From assembly GCA_947177925.1 (NCBI GenBank), contig CAMWWJ010000007.1, positions 1-23,826 of the forward strand: DNA of 23,826 nt, in the 5' to 3' direction. Below the pieces are notes generated by a model that was not told where the DNA came from, did no database searches, and saw only the letters and a list, made by a program, of their open reading frames with translations. Numbering within the stretch: position 1 is the first letter of the stretch; each line of letters opens with the position of its first letter. Position numbers and translations under genes: made by a program. Shown one piece after another: positions 8,507-16,290 of the stretch. Source of the DNA: an uncultured Lachnospiraceae bacterium (GTDB lineage: Bacteria; Bacillota; Clostridia; Lachnospirales; Lachnospiraceae).

Positions 8507-8535
8507 AAAAGGGGTGCTTAAAGCACCCTTTCCTA
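8507..8535 (-). terminator. Rho-independent terminator after asp23
   Basis: On the minus strand, AAAGGGTGC and GCACCCCTTT form a stem with a 5-base loop (TTTAA), followed by a short TTTTC run. It begins about 9 bases after the asp23 stop codon. The uridine tract is short, so termination may be partial and some read-through into nusB is possible. Confidence 0.65.
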
Positions 8536-8539
8536 CTTT

Positions 8540-8926
8540 TTATTGTTCGGTTTTCATATTGACTCCCGCAATGCGGATATTCACATCGGAAACCTCTAAG
8601 CCTGTCATATTCTCAATGGATGCCTTAACCTTATTCTGGACTGCCTGACAGGTCTGTGGAATGTTATAGCCGTATTCCATTGTTATGGCTAAATCCACGC
8701 TTACCACCTGATCCAGAATCTCCACCTTGACACCCTTTGTAAGCTTTTTCATTCCTACCTTGCTCATAAGCTCATTTGTAATATTTCCAACCATGGCGCC
8801 TACGCCTTCCACCTCAGTAGCTGCCAGACTGGCAATCATGGCAACCACATCATCGGCAATCTGCACCGCACCGATTTTCTCGTCTTCTTTTAATACATAA
8901 GTACCACTTTCCTGCTCTTTTTCCAT
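8540..8926 (-). CDS. Asp23/Gls24 family envelope stress protein (YqhY-like)
   Basis: The protein is 128 residues and belongs to the Asp23/Gls24 family (DUF322). It shows the typical features GAVQIADDVVAMIASLAATEVEGV, a conserved hydrophobic core (VDLAITMEYGYNIPQTCQAVQ) and the C-terminal VNIRIAGV. In B. subtilis the homologue YqhY sits between accC and nusB and affects acetyl-CoA carboxylase activity; the biochemical role in Clostridia is uncertain. The start at 8926 is fixed by AAGGAGGT 6 bases upstream; an upstream GTG would place that site inside the gene. It has its own promoter at 8958-8985 and a terminator at 8507-8535, so it can be expressed on its own. No accB/accC neighbours are present here. 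Confidence 0.93.
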   Translation of the reverse strand: MEKEQESGTYVLKEDEKIGAVQIADDVVAMIASLAATEVEGVGAMVGNITNELMSKVGMKKLTKGVKVEILDQVVSVDLAITMEYGYNIPQTCQAVQNKVKASIENMTGLEVSDVNIRIAGVNMKTEQ

Positions 8927-8957
8927 TTTGGTACCTCCTTCCACTGTCTATTGGTTT

Positions 8958-8985
8958 ATTATAACAAAGATTCCTTTTTTTGCAA
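8958..8985 (-). promoter_or_regulatory. Sigma-A promoter for asp23
   Basis: The -10 box is TATAAT (8958-8963), a perfect match. The -35 is TTGCAA (8980-8985), 4 of 6, with a 16-base spacer. The expected start of transcription is near 8951, giving a leader of about 25 bases that contains AAGGAGGT. The -35 lies only 4 bases past the stop codon of the transglutaminase gene. Confidence 0.75.
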
Positions 8986-8989
8986 AGAA

Positions 8990-10309
8990 CTATTCTAACC
9001 AAAAACATAAAGTTCCCATCTGTGCACTGTCATAATAAGTAACCTTGCTTTTATTGACAGTATAGCTGAATATTCCCTGATCGTCTAACAGGTAAGAGCG
9101 CATCGCTTCATAAACAGAGGCATTGCTGCACTTTATCGTTACAGTCTCCTCTCCCCTGTCCCTGGCATTTTGAAAGACCATGGCAAGTCTCTCCTTGTCC
9201 ACCTCTTCAAAATACAGCCCTTCTTTCCTGTAATAGTTATTCTGAGTTGCCACACAGGCAGGTATGGAAACAATGTTGTTGATCTGATGAGTAACATTTA
9301 ACTGCTCCGTAGTGATCAGGAAATAGTCATAATTGATGGGCATGACTTCCTTGGCAATGCCTGTATCGGTTCCTTCTGCCGACTGGTAGTCCACGTCCCC
9401 CCATGTAGCATCCAGATAGTAATAGTTCCCGTCCACCATAAGGATATTCCATGCATGACGGTTTCCGTTTTCCACATGTCCGTTTACTACGGAAATGACA
9501 AAGCCCCGCTTTTGCAGCAGGTATTCCATGGCCTCCGCATATCCCTGGCATACAGACCTTCCCTCTATGAACACGGAACAGATATTTTGATTATTGGGCG
9601 CTTCCAGATCGTATTCTGTATTGGTAATAATATAATCATATATATATTTTACCTGTTCATACTGGCTCATCGCATCACTCATGCCTGCAAAGCATGCCTG
9701 TACATAAGCGTCGATTTTCGGTCCTGCCTCATTGATTTCCTCTTCCGTCATAGTATAATCTGCCGAAAAGACCAGCTTCACCGTTTCCGCAGCCCTTGTA
9801 TGCTCCGTATAATGATAGCCGCCTACATAGAAGATTTCGGGGAAATCATTTAACACACACTGAAAGGCAATGTCCAGATTTTCCTTTAGCAGAGTGGAAA
9901 CCTCTGTTTCCTTTCCGGATATGATGCTTTCGTATACCTCCCTGTAGACTACCTTTAAGGAATCTGAAAGGTAAGTATAGTAAAATCTGCCGGAAAATAT
10001 ATCCTCTTCCCCGTCAGTGCCTTCTTTTCCTTCCGGTTCCTCCTCTTCCGGCTCCTCCAAAATTTCCGGTTCCGGCGCTTTGACAGCCTCAAAGGACTCA
10101 TCCGCAAGTACTTTTGTATCCTCCATCTGTTTTTTGTGCTCTTTCAGCTTATTTGCAAACTGTTCCCCTTCTTCCACGTCCACATATTGACTGACAGCCT
10201 TCATCAACTGCCTTAATCGGCTTTCCCTAAGGCACAGGCCCGAAAGAAAGCAGAAAGCAATCAATACGATACCTATAATGATTCTTTTGTCTTTCCTTCG
10301 TTTTTCCAT
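8990..10309 (-). CDS. Membrane-anchored transglutaminase-like protein
   Basis: The protein has 439 residues. It starts with a basic stretch (MEKRRKDKR) and one hydrophobic segment (about residues 10-26), which suggests an uncleaved signal anchor. Residues 70-104 are very rich in glutamate and proline and look like a flexible linker. A transglutaminase core follows with an intact Cys-His-Asp triad: C254 in RSVCQGYAEA, H285 in NRHAWNIL and D300 in YYLDATWGD. Such domains in bacteria are found in proteases and cross-linking enzymes; the substrate is unknown. The ATG at 10309 has AGAGG upstream and lies 13 bases after prfC, so they are probably cotranscribed. An in-frame upstream start inside prfC is less likely because it would hide the membrane segment behind a cysteine-rich extension. 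Confidence 0.9.
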   Translation of the reverse strand: MEKRRKDKRIIIGIVLIAFCFLSGLCLRESRLRQLMKAVSQYVDVEEGEQFANKLKEHKKQMEDTKVLADESFEAVKAPEPEILEEPEEEEPEGKEGTDGEEDIFSGRFYYTYLSDSLKVVYREVYESIISGKETEVSTLLKENLDIAFQCVLNDFPEIFYVGGYHYTEHTRAAETVKLVFSADYTMTEEEINEAGPKIDAYVQACFAGMSDAMSQYEQVKYIYDYIITNTEYDLEAPNNQNICSVFIEGRSVCQGYAEAMEYLLQKRGFVISVVNGHVENGNRHAWNILMVDGNYYYLDATWGDVDYQSAEGTDTGIAKEVMPINYDYFLITTEQLNVTHQINNIVSIPACVATQNNYYRKEGLYFEEVDKERLAMVFQNARDRGEETVTIKCSNASVYEAMRSYLLDDQGIFSYTVNKSKVTYYDSAQMGTLCFWLE

Positions 10310-10322
10310 ACAATACCTCTGC

Positions 10323-11915
10323 TTACTCTCTTCCAAATTCTGACAGCACCAGTCCTTCATTTCGATCTAACGTCATGCCTACGCTCCAGGCATTCACAAA
10401 CAATAGAAGGGGATTTCCTTTTAAATCCTTGATTTTCTTCATATCGGAGGTTCCCACAAGCTTATCCAGATCCACATCCTTATTTTCAATCCACCGGATA
10501 TGCTCATATGGTAAGTTTTCCATTTTTATCTCCACATTATACTCATTTTCCAGTCTGTATTTCAATACATCAAACTGCAGCACCCCTACCACTCCTACGA
10601 TGATTTCTTCCATTCCGGTATGGAATTCCTGAAATATCTGGATGGCACCTTCCTGGGCAATCTGGGTAATCCCCTTTACGAACTGCTTTCTTTTCATGGT
10701 ATCCACCTGCCTTACTCTGGCAAAATGCTCCGGCGCAAAGGTTGGGATTCCTTCATAGGCAAAGCTTTCATTTGGCATACAGATCGTATCGCCGATGGAA
10801 AACACGCCCGGATCGAACACACCGATAATGTCTCCTCCATAAGCCTCTTCCACTATCTTACGGTCATTTGCCATAATCTGCTGGGGCTGGGAAAGGCGCA
10901 TGACCTTATTACCCTGAACGTGCTTCACTTCCATACCCGCTTCAAATTTGCCGGAGCAGATGCGCATAAAGGCAATCCTGTCCCTGTGTGCCTTGTTCAT
11001 ATTGGCCTGTATCTTAAATACAAATGCGGAAAAGTCGTTGCTTACCGGATCTATGATTCCTTCCCCCGTCTTTCGGGGCAGAGGGGTGGTAGTCATTTCC
11101 AGAAAATGCTTCAAAAAAATCTCCACGCCGAAATTGGTCAGGGCAGAACCGAAGAATACCGGAGTCAACTCTCCCTTTTGCACCTTGTCCAAATCAAAAT
11201 CTGCACTTGCCCCGTCTAACAGCTCGATTTCATCCAAAAGAATCTCTTTATTTTCCTGTCCGATAAAAGAAACCAGCTTGTCCTCATCTAACGTGGAAAT
11301 CACATTGGTTTCCCCTTCCTTTGTTCCCTTTTGGGTATCGGAATAAGTAATGACCTGTTTTCCTTTCCTGTCATAAACTCCTTTAAAGTTCTTTCCTGAG
11401 CCAATAGGCCAGTTGACGGGACAGGTAGCGATTCCAAGCTCCTTTTCGATTTCATCTAAAAGCTCAAAGGTATCATTGGCATCCCTGTCCATTTTATTGA
11501 TAAAAGTAAAAATCGGAATTTTGCGCATGACACAGACCTTAAACAGCTTTCTGGTCTGTGCCTCTACTCCCTTCGAAGCATCAATTACCATAACCGCACT
11601 GTCCGCAGCCATCAGCGTCCGGTAAGTATCCTCGGAAAAGTCCTGATGTCCCGGCGTATCCAGTATATTGATGCAAAAATCATCATATTCAAACTGCAAA
11701 ACCGACGAAGTAACGGAAATTCCCCTTTCCTTTTCGATTTCCATCCAGTCGGACACCGCATGTCTGGCGGTTGCCTTTCCTTTTACGCTTCCTGCTAAAT
11801 TAATCGCCCCTCCGTACAGCAGAAATTTTTCAGTCAAGGTAGTTTTTCCTGCATCCGGATGGGAAATAATGGCAAAGGTCCTTCTTCTGTTTATTTCTTT
11901 TTCATAATTACCCAC
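10323..11915 (-). CDS. prfC: Peptide chain release factor 3 (RF3)
   Basis: RF3 is a GTPase that recycles class I release factors from the ribosome. The 530-residue protein has the standard length and GTPase motifs: SHPDAGKTT (about 18-26), ERGISVTSS (about 63-71), DTPGHQDFSEDTYRTL (about 86-101) and INKMDRDA (about 139-146). EF-G/RF3-type later domains include EEIIVGVVGVLQFDVLKYRLENEY. The start is GTG at 11915. The nearest ribosome site (AAAGGA) is 10 bases away, rather far. A possible weak promoter (TTGCAA at 11973-11978, 18-base gap, TATATA at 11949-11954) lies across the end of deoB. A 22-codon frame starting at 11959 overlaps the prfC start and is treated under findings. Confidence 0.97.
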   Translation of the reverse strand: MGNYEKEINRRRTFAIISHPDAGKTTLTEKFLLYGGAINLAGSVKGKATARHAVSDWMEIEKERGISVTSSVLQFEYDDFCINILDTPGHQDFSEDTYRTLMAADSAVMVIDASKGVEAQTRKLFKVCVMRKIPIFTFINKMDRDANDTFELLDEIEKELGIATCPVNWPIGSGKNFKGVYDRKGKQVITYSDTQKGTKEGETNVISTLDEDKLVSFIGQENKEILLDEIELLDGASADFDLDKVQKGELTPVFFGSALTNFGVEIFLKHFLEMTTTPLPRKTGEGIIDPVSNDFSAFVFKIQANMNKAHRDRIAFMRICSGKFEAGMEVKHVQGNKVMRLSQPQQIMANDRKIVEEAYGGDIIGVFDPGVFSIGDTICMPNESFAYEGIPTFAPEHFARVRQVDTMKRKQFVKGITQIAQEGAIQIFQEFHTGMEEIIVGVVGVLQFDVLKYRLENEYNVEIKMENLPYEHIRWIENKDVDLDKLVGTSDMKKIKDLKGNPLLLFVNAWSVGMTLDRNEGLVLSEFGRE

Positions 11916-11964
11916 GGTCTGGTTGTCCTTTCTTCTGTTTTTTCATAATATATAGTCATCTTAA

Positions 11965-13128
11965 TTACCTTTTTGCAAGCATGGAGCTTCCTGCGGTCTG
12001 TCCCTTATCCACTTTCAGATAATCAAGAACCGTTGCGCTGATATCCGCAAAGGTTTCCCTTGTTCCCAGATTATCCGGTAAAATATTTTTTCCATACATA
12101 AGAAACGGGGTATATTCCCTGGAATGGTCGGTAGAGACAATATACCCCGGATCACAGCCGTGATCTGCAGTAATCATAAGCACATCCTCTTCCTTCATGA
12201 GAGCAGTCAGCTTTGGCAGCCTTTCATCAAAATAGGAAAGCGCCTTTGCATAACCATCTATATCATTCCTATGACCATATAACATGTCATAATCTACCAG
12301 ATTTACGAACAAAAGTCCACTAAAATCCTTTTGCATATAGGAAATTGTCTTTTGGATTCCTTCTTCGTTTCCCTTTGTATAGGTATATTCCGTAATACCG
12401 CTTCCTGCAAAAATATCCTTGATCTTCCCTACTCCGATTACATCCCGTCCGCTTTCCTTTAACAAATCCAGCATGGTCTTTTCCGGTGGAACAAGGGAAT
12501 AATCATGACGATTGGGCGTTCTTGTAAAATTCCCGTCACTGCCAGTAAAGGGTCTTGCAATGACTCTTCCTACGCCATGCTCTCCCTTTAAGAGCTCTCT
12601 TGCCATCCTGCAATATTCATACAGGGTCTCCAAAGGCACTACATCCTGATGTGCTGCAATTTGGAATACGCTGTCTGCTGAGGTGTATACAATCAGCTTT
12701 CCCGATTCCATATGTTCTTTCCCGTAATCCTTTATGACCTCCGTACCGGAATAAGGCTTATTGCAAAGCACTCCTCTGCCCGTGAGCTTTTCAAATTCAG
12801 AAAGGACCTCTTTTGGGAATCCATCCGGATAGGTGGGCAGCGGCTTTTTTGAGATGACCCCTGCAATTTCCCAATGGCCGATGGTGGTATCCTTTCCTTT
12901 GGAAGCTTCCTTCATTCTTGCTGTCAGGGCTGAAGGAAATGGTTCCTTTTCTCCTGCCGTTACTCCTTCTATGTTAAAAAGTCCCATTTTCTTTAAATTG
13001 GGCAGATGAAAATATCTGCTTTTTGCACAGCTTCCAAGTGTATTGGTGCCTTTATCCCCATAGTCTCCCGCATCCGGCATTTCACCGATGCCAAAGCTGT
13101 CTAATACGATTAAAATAACTCTTTTCAT
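11965..13128 (-). CDS. deoB: Phosphopentomutase
   Basis: DeoB interconverts ribose (or deoxyribose) 1-phosphate and 5-phosphate, linking nucleoside breakdown to the pentose phosphate pathway. The 387-residue protein belongs to the alkaline phosphatase superfamily. Metal and active-site motifs are VLDSFGIGEMPDA (D10), the phosphorylated-threonine region GKDTTIGHWEIAG (about 78-90), ITADHGCDPG and STDHSREYTPFL. The ATG at 13128 has AAAGGAG upstream. Its own promoter is visible in the short gap after spoIIIAH. Deo operon partners (deoC, deoD, pdp) are not next to it here, so it is an isolated member of that pathway. Confidence 0.97.
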   Translation of the reverse strand: MKRVILIVLDSFGIGEMPDAGDYGDKGTNTLGSCAKSRYFHLPNLKKMGLFNIEGVTAGEKEPFPSALTARMKEASKGKDTTIGHWEIAGVISKKPLPTYPDGFPKEVLSEFEKLTGRGVLCNKPYSGTEVIKDYGKEHMESGKLIVYTSADSVFQIAAHQDVVPLETLYEYCRMARELLKGEHGVGRVIARPFTGSDGNFTRTPNRHDYSLVPPEKTMLDLLKESGRDVIGVGKIKDIFAGSGITEYTYTKGNEEGIQKTISYMQKDFSGLLFVNLVDYDMLYGHRNDIDGYAKALSYFDERLPKLTALMKEEDVLMITADHGCDPGYIVSTDHSREYTPFLMYGKNILPDNLGTRETFADISATVLDYLKVDKGQTAGSSMLAKR

Positions 13129-13163
13129 AACCGAACTCCTTTGTTCCTTTTTGCTTCTCTATG

Positions 13164-13172
13164 AGTATAGCA
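13164..13172 (-). promoter_or_regulatory. Extended -10 promoter for deoB
   Basis: On the minus strand TGC-TATACT forms an extended -10 (TGn plus 5 of 6 of TATAAT). No good -35 is seen, which is common for extended -10 promoters. The start of transcription should be near 13157, giving a leader of about 29 bases with AAAGGAG. It lies within the 53-base gap between spoIIIAH and deoB, where I see no terminator, so sporulation-time read-through from spoIIIA is possible. Confidence 0.6.
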
Positions 13173-13181
13173 CATCTTTTT

Positions 13182-13985
13182 CTATTTTCCCACAGGAGAA
13201 ATTATAATATTCTCTGCCGTAATTCCGGTCTTGCGTTTTACAATGTCCTCTATCTGGGCTCTCTGGGCATCTGTCAGCTCGCTTAAGCCTACCATCACAT
13301 CTACCTGATCGCCGCTTATGCTTACTACTACATCCTCAAATCCCTTTGCTTCTAACAGAATTTCCGCACTGCATTCTTTTTCTGCCATTTCCGTCATGGC
13401 AATCATGCTGTTTATGGCATCCTGTTTTGCTCCGTCGGAAACATTGGAATTATTGATGATTTCCAAAAGGGCTTCCTTATTCTTTGCCCTTGTCTGTTCC
13501 TTTAATAAGTTAGCCGATGCTAAACTGTTCACTGCAGTAGTGCTGGTAAACACTGCTTCTCCCGGTATTTCATCTCCTGTTTCATTTGACGCGGCTACAT
13601 CTCTGGAGGCAGTTTCCACTGCTGCCATGTCCGCTGTAGGTGTTTCTGCCTGTGCCGTTTCTCCTATTGTCTCTGCTGCCGCTTCGTCCAGAAAGTCCGC
13701 AGAGCTTAATTCCACATCGGAATCAAGGCTTTCGATTTCTGCCAAGGATTCGATATCCTCATCGGAAATATCGTATATAGTAGCGCTGTCCTCTTTTGCG
13801 GAGGCGCTGTCATCCATTACTGCATTTGCCTCCTCGAACTGGGCAGATGTGGTTACCATGATTTCGTCATCAATCTGCTTTCCCGTAAAATTCAAGTAGC
13901 CTGCAATTGCAATCATTAGTGCCAGTGCGGTAATCATAATCTGATTTCGCTTCCAAAGCTTCTTTACATCATATTTTCCTTTCAT
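13182..13985 (-). CDS. spoIIIAH: Stage III sporulation protein AH
   Basis: SpoIIIAH is the mother-cell half of the zipper-like channel that meets forespore SpoIIQ across the intermembrane space. The protein is 267 residues with one N-terminal membrane segment (about 15-32). A long acidic, Ala/Ser/Thr-rich region (about 37-160) follows, and then the C-terminal ring-building domain related to YscJ/FliF (about 165-265: TRAKNKEALLEIINN, SAEILLEAKGFEDVVVSISGDQVDVMV and TGITAENIIISPVGK). The B. subtilis protein is 218 residues, so the extra length is in the linker. Its ATG overlaps the spoIIIAG stop by 4 bases (ATGA), with GAGGTG upstream. It is the last gene of the operon. Confidence 0.95.
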   Translation of the reverse strand: MKGKYDVKKLWKRNQIMITALALMIAIAGYLNFTGKQIDDEIMVTTSAQFEEANAVMDDSASAKEDSATIYDISDEDIESLAEIESLDSDVELSSADFLDEAAAETIGETAQAETPTADMAAVETASRDVAASNETGDEIPGEAVFTSTTAVNSLASANLLKEQTRAKNKEALLEIINNSNVSDGAKQDAINSMIAMTEMAEKECSAEILLEAKGFEDVVVSISGDQVDVMVGLSELTDAQRAQIEDIVKRKTGITAENIIISPVGK

Positions 13986-14698
13986 TTAAGGTCACCTCTC
14001 ATCTTTACTACTTTTATTTTATGTGGCTCTAAGTCAAATAATGCCACTAATGCTTCCGTAATGTTTTCTTTCACCTGACTTTTCCCACCTCCTTCCGCCA
14101 CCACCACTACTCCCTTGACCAATGGGGCTATCTCCTTTACCACATAAGGCGTTTTGTTTCCCTGGCTGTCAGTTATGTAAATGGTTTCCTCCTGATTTTC
14201 CATGTCAGAAATATTCCGGCTCCCTCCCTCCGAATCCGTTTCCAATGTATTGGAACGGGTATAGGGACTGTCCTTTTCCACAATAGCCTCTTTGGATGCC
14301 TCCATGGTCACAAGAACCTTGACCCTTCCTACTCCTTCCATATATTTTAATATATCTTCCACCTCTTTTGAAAGTAAGGCTCCATATTCCTCTACGTTTT
14401 TTTCCCAATTTGTCTCTTCCGCCGTTTTTCCCACGGAAACACTTTTTCCGGATTCCTTTTCCTGCTGCTCATTTTGTTCCGCCTGAAACAGTCTGACATC
14501 TTTGTCCGCTTTATCCTCCTTTTTCTCTACAGGCAGCGCAATTACAAATAATAGCAGTCCGCCTAAAATGCATATGGCAAGTCTGTCCTTTCCGATTTTA
14601 TTCCAGATTCCTCCGCCATCCTCCCCAATATCTGAAACTCCTTCCTGCTCCTTCTTGCTTTTCCATTCCTTTTTACTGAATCCGAATATACCTTTCAT
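13982..14698 (-). CDS. spoIIIAG: Stage III sporulation protein AG
   Basis: SpoIIIAG forms a large ring in the mother cell-forespore channel. The 238-residue protein has a basic N-terminus, one membrane segment (about 39-57, RLAICILGGLLLFVIALPV) and a charged stretch. A ring domain follows with VEDILKYMEGVGRVKVLVTME, TPYVVKEIAPLVKGVVVVAEGG and VKENITEALVALFDLEPHKIKVVKM, all typical. I chose the ATG at 14698, with AGGAG 10 bases upstream; two in-frame TTG codons lie just ahead. The start is inside the end of spoIIIAF (26-base overlap) and the stop overlaps spoIIIAH, so the three are translationally coupled. Confidence 0.95.
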   Translation of the reverse strand: MKGIFGFSKKEWKSKKEQEGVSDIGEDGGGIWNKIGKDRLAICILGGLLLFVIALPVEKKEDKADKDVRLFQAEQNEQQEKESGKSVSVGKTAEETNWEKNVEEYGALLSKEVEDILKYMEGVGRVKVLVTMEASKEAIVEKDSPYTRSNTLETDSEGGSRNISDMENQEETIYITDSQGNKTPYVVKEIAPLVKGVVVVAEGGGKSQVKENITEALVALFDLEPHKIKVVKMRGDLK

Positions 14699-15227
14699 CA
14701 ATTCCAAGCTCCTCCGCCATTTTCTCCTTTAATCCTTTTTGCTCCTTTTTTGCATCATTTTGCCCCAGCGTTATTTTTTCTATCAAAACATTCCCTTCTT
14801 CCTCCCTTTGTTCCACCAATGTAATACAGAATTTTTCTTCTTCCGTTTCATAGGATATATCCCGTATGGTAAAGCCATATTCAGAAGCTATCGGTTCAAG
14901 CTTTTCCATAAGCTGTTCTTTCCCTGCATATAATTCTTCAAGCCCCTGAGATATGGACTGATATTTTTCCTTTTCCATCCGGATCTCTTCTGCAGACATG
15001 ACTCTTTCAAGCTGGTCTTCAAACTCCTTCATCCGCTCTGTATATTGCCAGTCCTGTTTCTGAAATATAAGGTTGCACACAGGAAGCACTAAAATGACCA
15101 TGCAGATAAAGCCTGTAAGCATTCCCATATATTTCTCGTATTTGGGGGAGGGCAGAAAATAAAGCAAAAGCTGTGCTCCAATCATAAAATAACATGCCTT
15201 TTCCAAATAAATATGAAGCGCAGCCAT
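14673..15227 (-). CDS. spoIIIAF: Stage III sporulation protein AF
   Basis: SpoIIIAF is a small membrane protein of the SpoIIIA complex. From the ATG at 15227 it is 184 residues. Two membrane segments sit at the N-terminus (about 11-26 and 36-54). A long charged helical region follows (about 60-110, EFEDQLERVMSAEEIRMEKEK), and then a soluble C-terminal domain ending ELGIDERYIRIQ. The start follows the spoIIIAE stop by 2 bases and has AGGAGG at a good distance. A longer reading from upstream would lie within spoIIIAE and is not needed. Confidence 0.93.
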   Translation of the reverse strand: MAALHIYLEKACYFMIGAQLLLYFLPSPKYEKYMGMLTGFICMVILVLPVCNLIFQKQDWQYTERMKEFEDQLERVMSAEEIRMEKEKYQSISQGLEELYAGKEQLMEKLEPIASEYGFTIRDISYETEEEKFCITLVEQREEEGNVLIEKITLGQNDAKKEQKGLKEKMAEELGIDERYIRIQ

Positions 15228-15229
15228 TT

Positions 15230-16288
15230 TTACATTCCTCCTATAGTGACTCCTGCAATAAGTGCAACCGAAATAAAAAACATGACCATGGTGCATAAGG
15301 TAATCTGAAACATATAAAAGCTGCCGTTTCCCATCTGTTCAATGAAATGTACCTGTTTTCCCTCTCCAAACATTCCAAGAAGAGCGCCTGCCAGCTTCAG
15401 GGCACCTCCTATGCAGAACAGTTTTACAAGAGGAACTATGCAGATTAAAAGCAATAAGATAAGAGCAGCCACTCCTATGCTGTTTTTTATAAGCAGTGCG
15501 GAGCCTAAAAAAACCTCTGTCATGGAATCGGTAACATCTCCAAGCCCCGGCACCATTCCGATAGACTTCTGTACCAGCTTTGTGTTCACATTGTCAATAG
15601 CAGGCATAAGCATGGAATGAAGCACGCTGCTTCCAATTGTCAGAAAGGAAGCCAGCTTAACGCCTCCCTTAATTACCTTATCTAAAAGAATCAAGATTCC
15701 TTCCAGCCTTTTTGCTCCGGAAACTCCATTCATAACCGCTAAAAAAGCATAGCACTGGCACAAAGGAATAAAAAAGGCAAACAGCAGTGACTCCAGTCCA
15801 TAAATGATGATAAATACAAACTGATAATAGCTGTAAGCCGTCATGGCGCCTGAAGAAAAGCACAGGCTTAAACTATATGCCGGAATAAATGCCCGCATAA
15901 AATCCACGATTTTTCCGATTGCTCCTTCACTGATTTCCAAAGACAATTGAAAGCTTTTAAAAAGAAGGACTGCCAACAAAAGAAAAATGAAATAATGGGC
16001 AAATTCCGCAACCTGTTTGTTTTCAAACAGATTGGTCACGTTGGTAAGCAGCGCGCCGAATATTCCAAGTACTAATACGGCTAAAAATATATTTCTGCTC
16101 TCTCCAATCCCCCGAAACAATGCCTCCTTCAGCACGGCAGACACGGACTGAATGCTAAGTTCCATATTTCCTTCCATGATTTTTCCAAGCATTTCCTGAA
16201 AGCTCATGGAACCGGAGGGAAAAATATCATCCAGCATATCATTGATCAAGGAAAAATCCATTTGCTCCAATACGTTCATTCCATTCAT
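15230..16288 (-). CDS. spoIIIAE: Stage III sporulation protein AE
   Basis: SpoIIIAE is the large multi-pass membrane component of the SpoIIIA complex. The protein is 352 residues with about seven hydrophobic segments, including NIFLAVLVLGIFGALL, YFIFLLLAVLLFKSF, FVFIIIYGLESLLFAFF and AALILLLLICIVPLV. The family region GMVPGLGDVTDSMTEVFLGSALLIKNSIG is clear. I prefer the ATG at 16288, because GGAGG lies 6 bases before it, over the ATG at 16294, which directly abuts GGAGG and overlaps the spoIIIAD stop. The N-terminus (MNGMNVLEQMDFSLIND) lacks the hydrophobic signal sequence of the longer (about 399 residue) B. subtilis protein. Confidence 0.94.
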   Translation of the reverse strand: MNGMNVLEQMDFSLINDMLDDIFPSGSMSFQEMLGKIMEGNMELSIQSVSAVLKEALFRGIGESRNIFLAVLVLGIFGALLTNVTNLFENKQVAEFAHYFIFLLLAVLLFKSFQLSLEISEGAIGKIVDFMRAFIPAYSLSLCFSSGAMTAYSYYQFVFIIIYGLESLLFAFFIPLCQCYAFLAVMNGVSGAKRLEGILILLDKVIKGGVKLASFLTIGSSVLHSMLMPAIDNVNTKLVQKSIGMVPGLGDVTDSMTEVFLGSALLIKNSIGVAALILLLLICIVPLVKLFCIGGALKLAGALLGMFGEGKQVHFIEQMGNGSFYMFQITLCTMVMFFISVALIAGVTIGGM

Positions 16289-16290
16289 TT

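Noticed and set aside
8308..8562. Plus-strand reading frames rich in repeated SPI-YRGLS-type peptides
   Set aside because: They are translations of the palindromic repeat array, have no ribosome site, and overlap nusB and the asp23 terminator.
10620..11219. 199-codon plus-strand reading frame antisense to prfC
   Set aside because: It is fully contained in prfC, whose motifs are intact, and the translation shows no domain or start signal.
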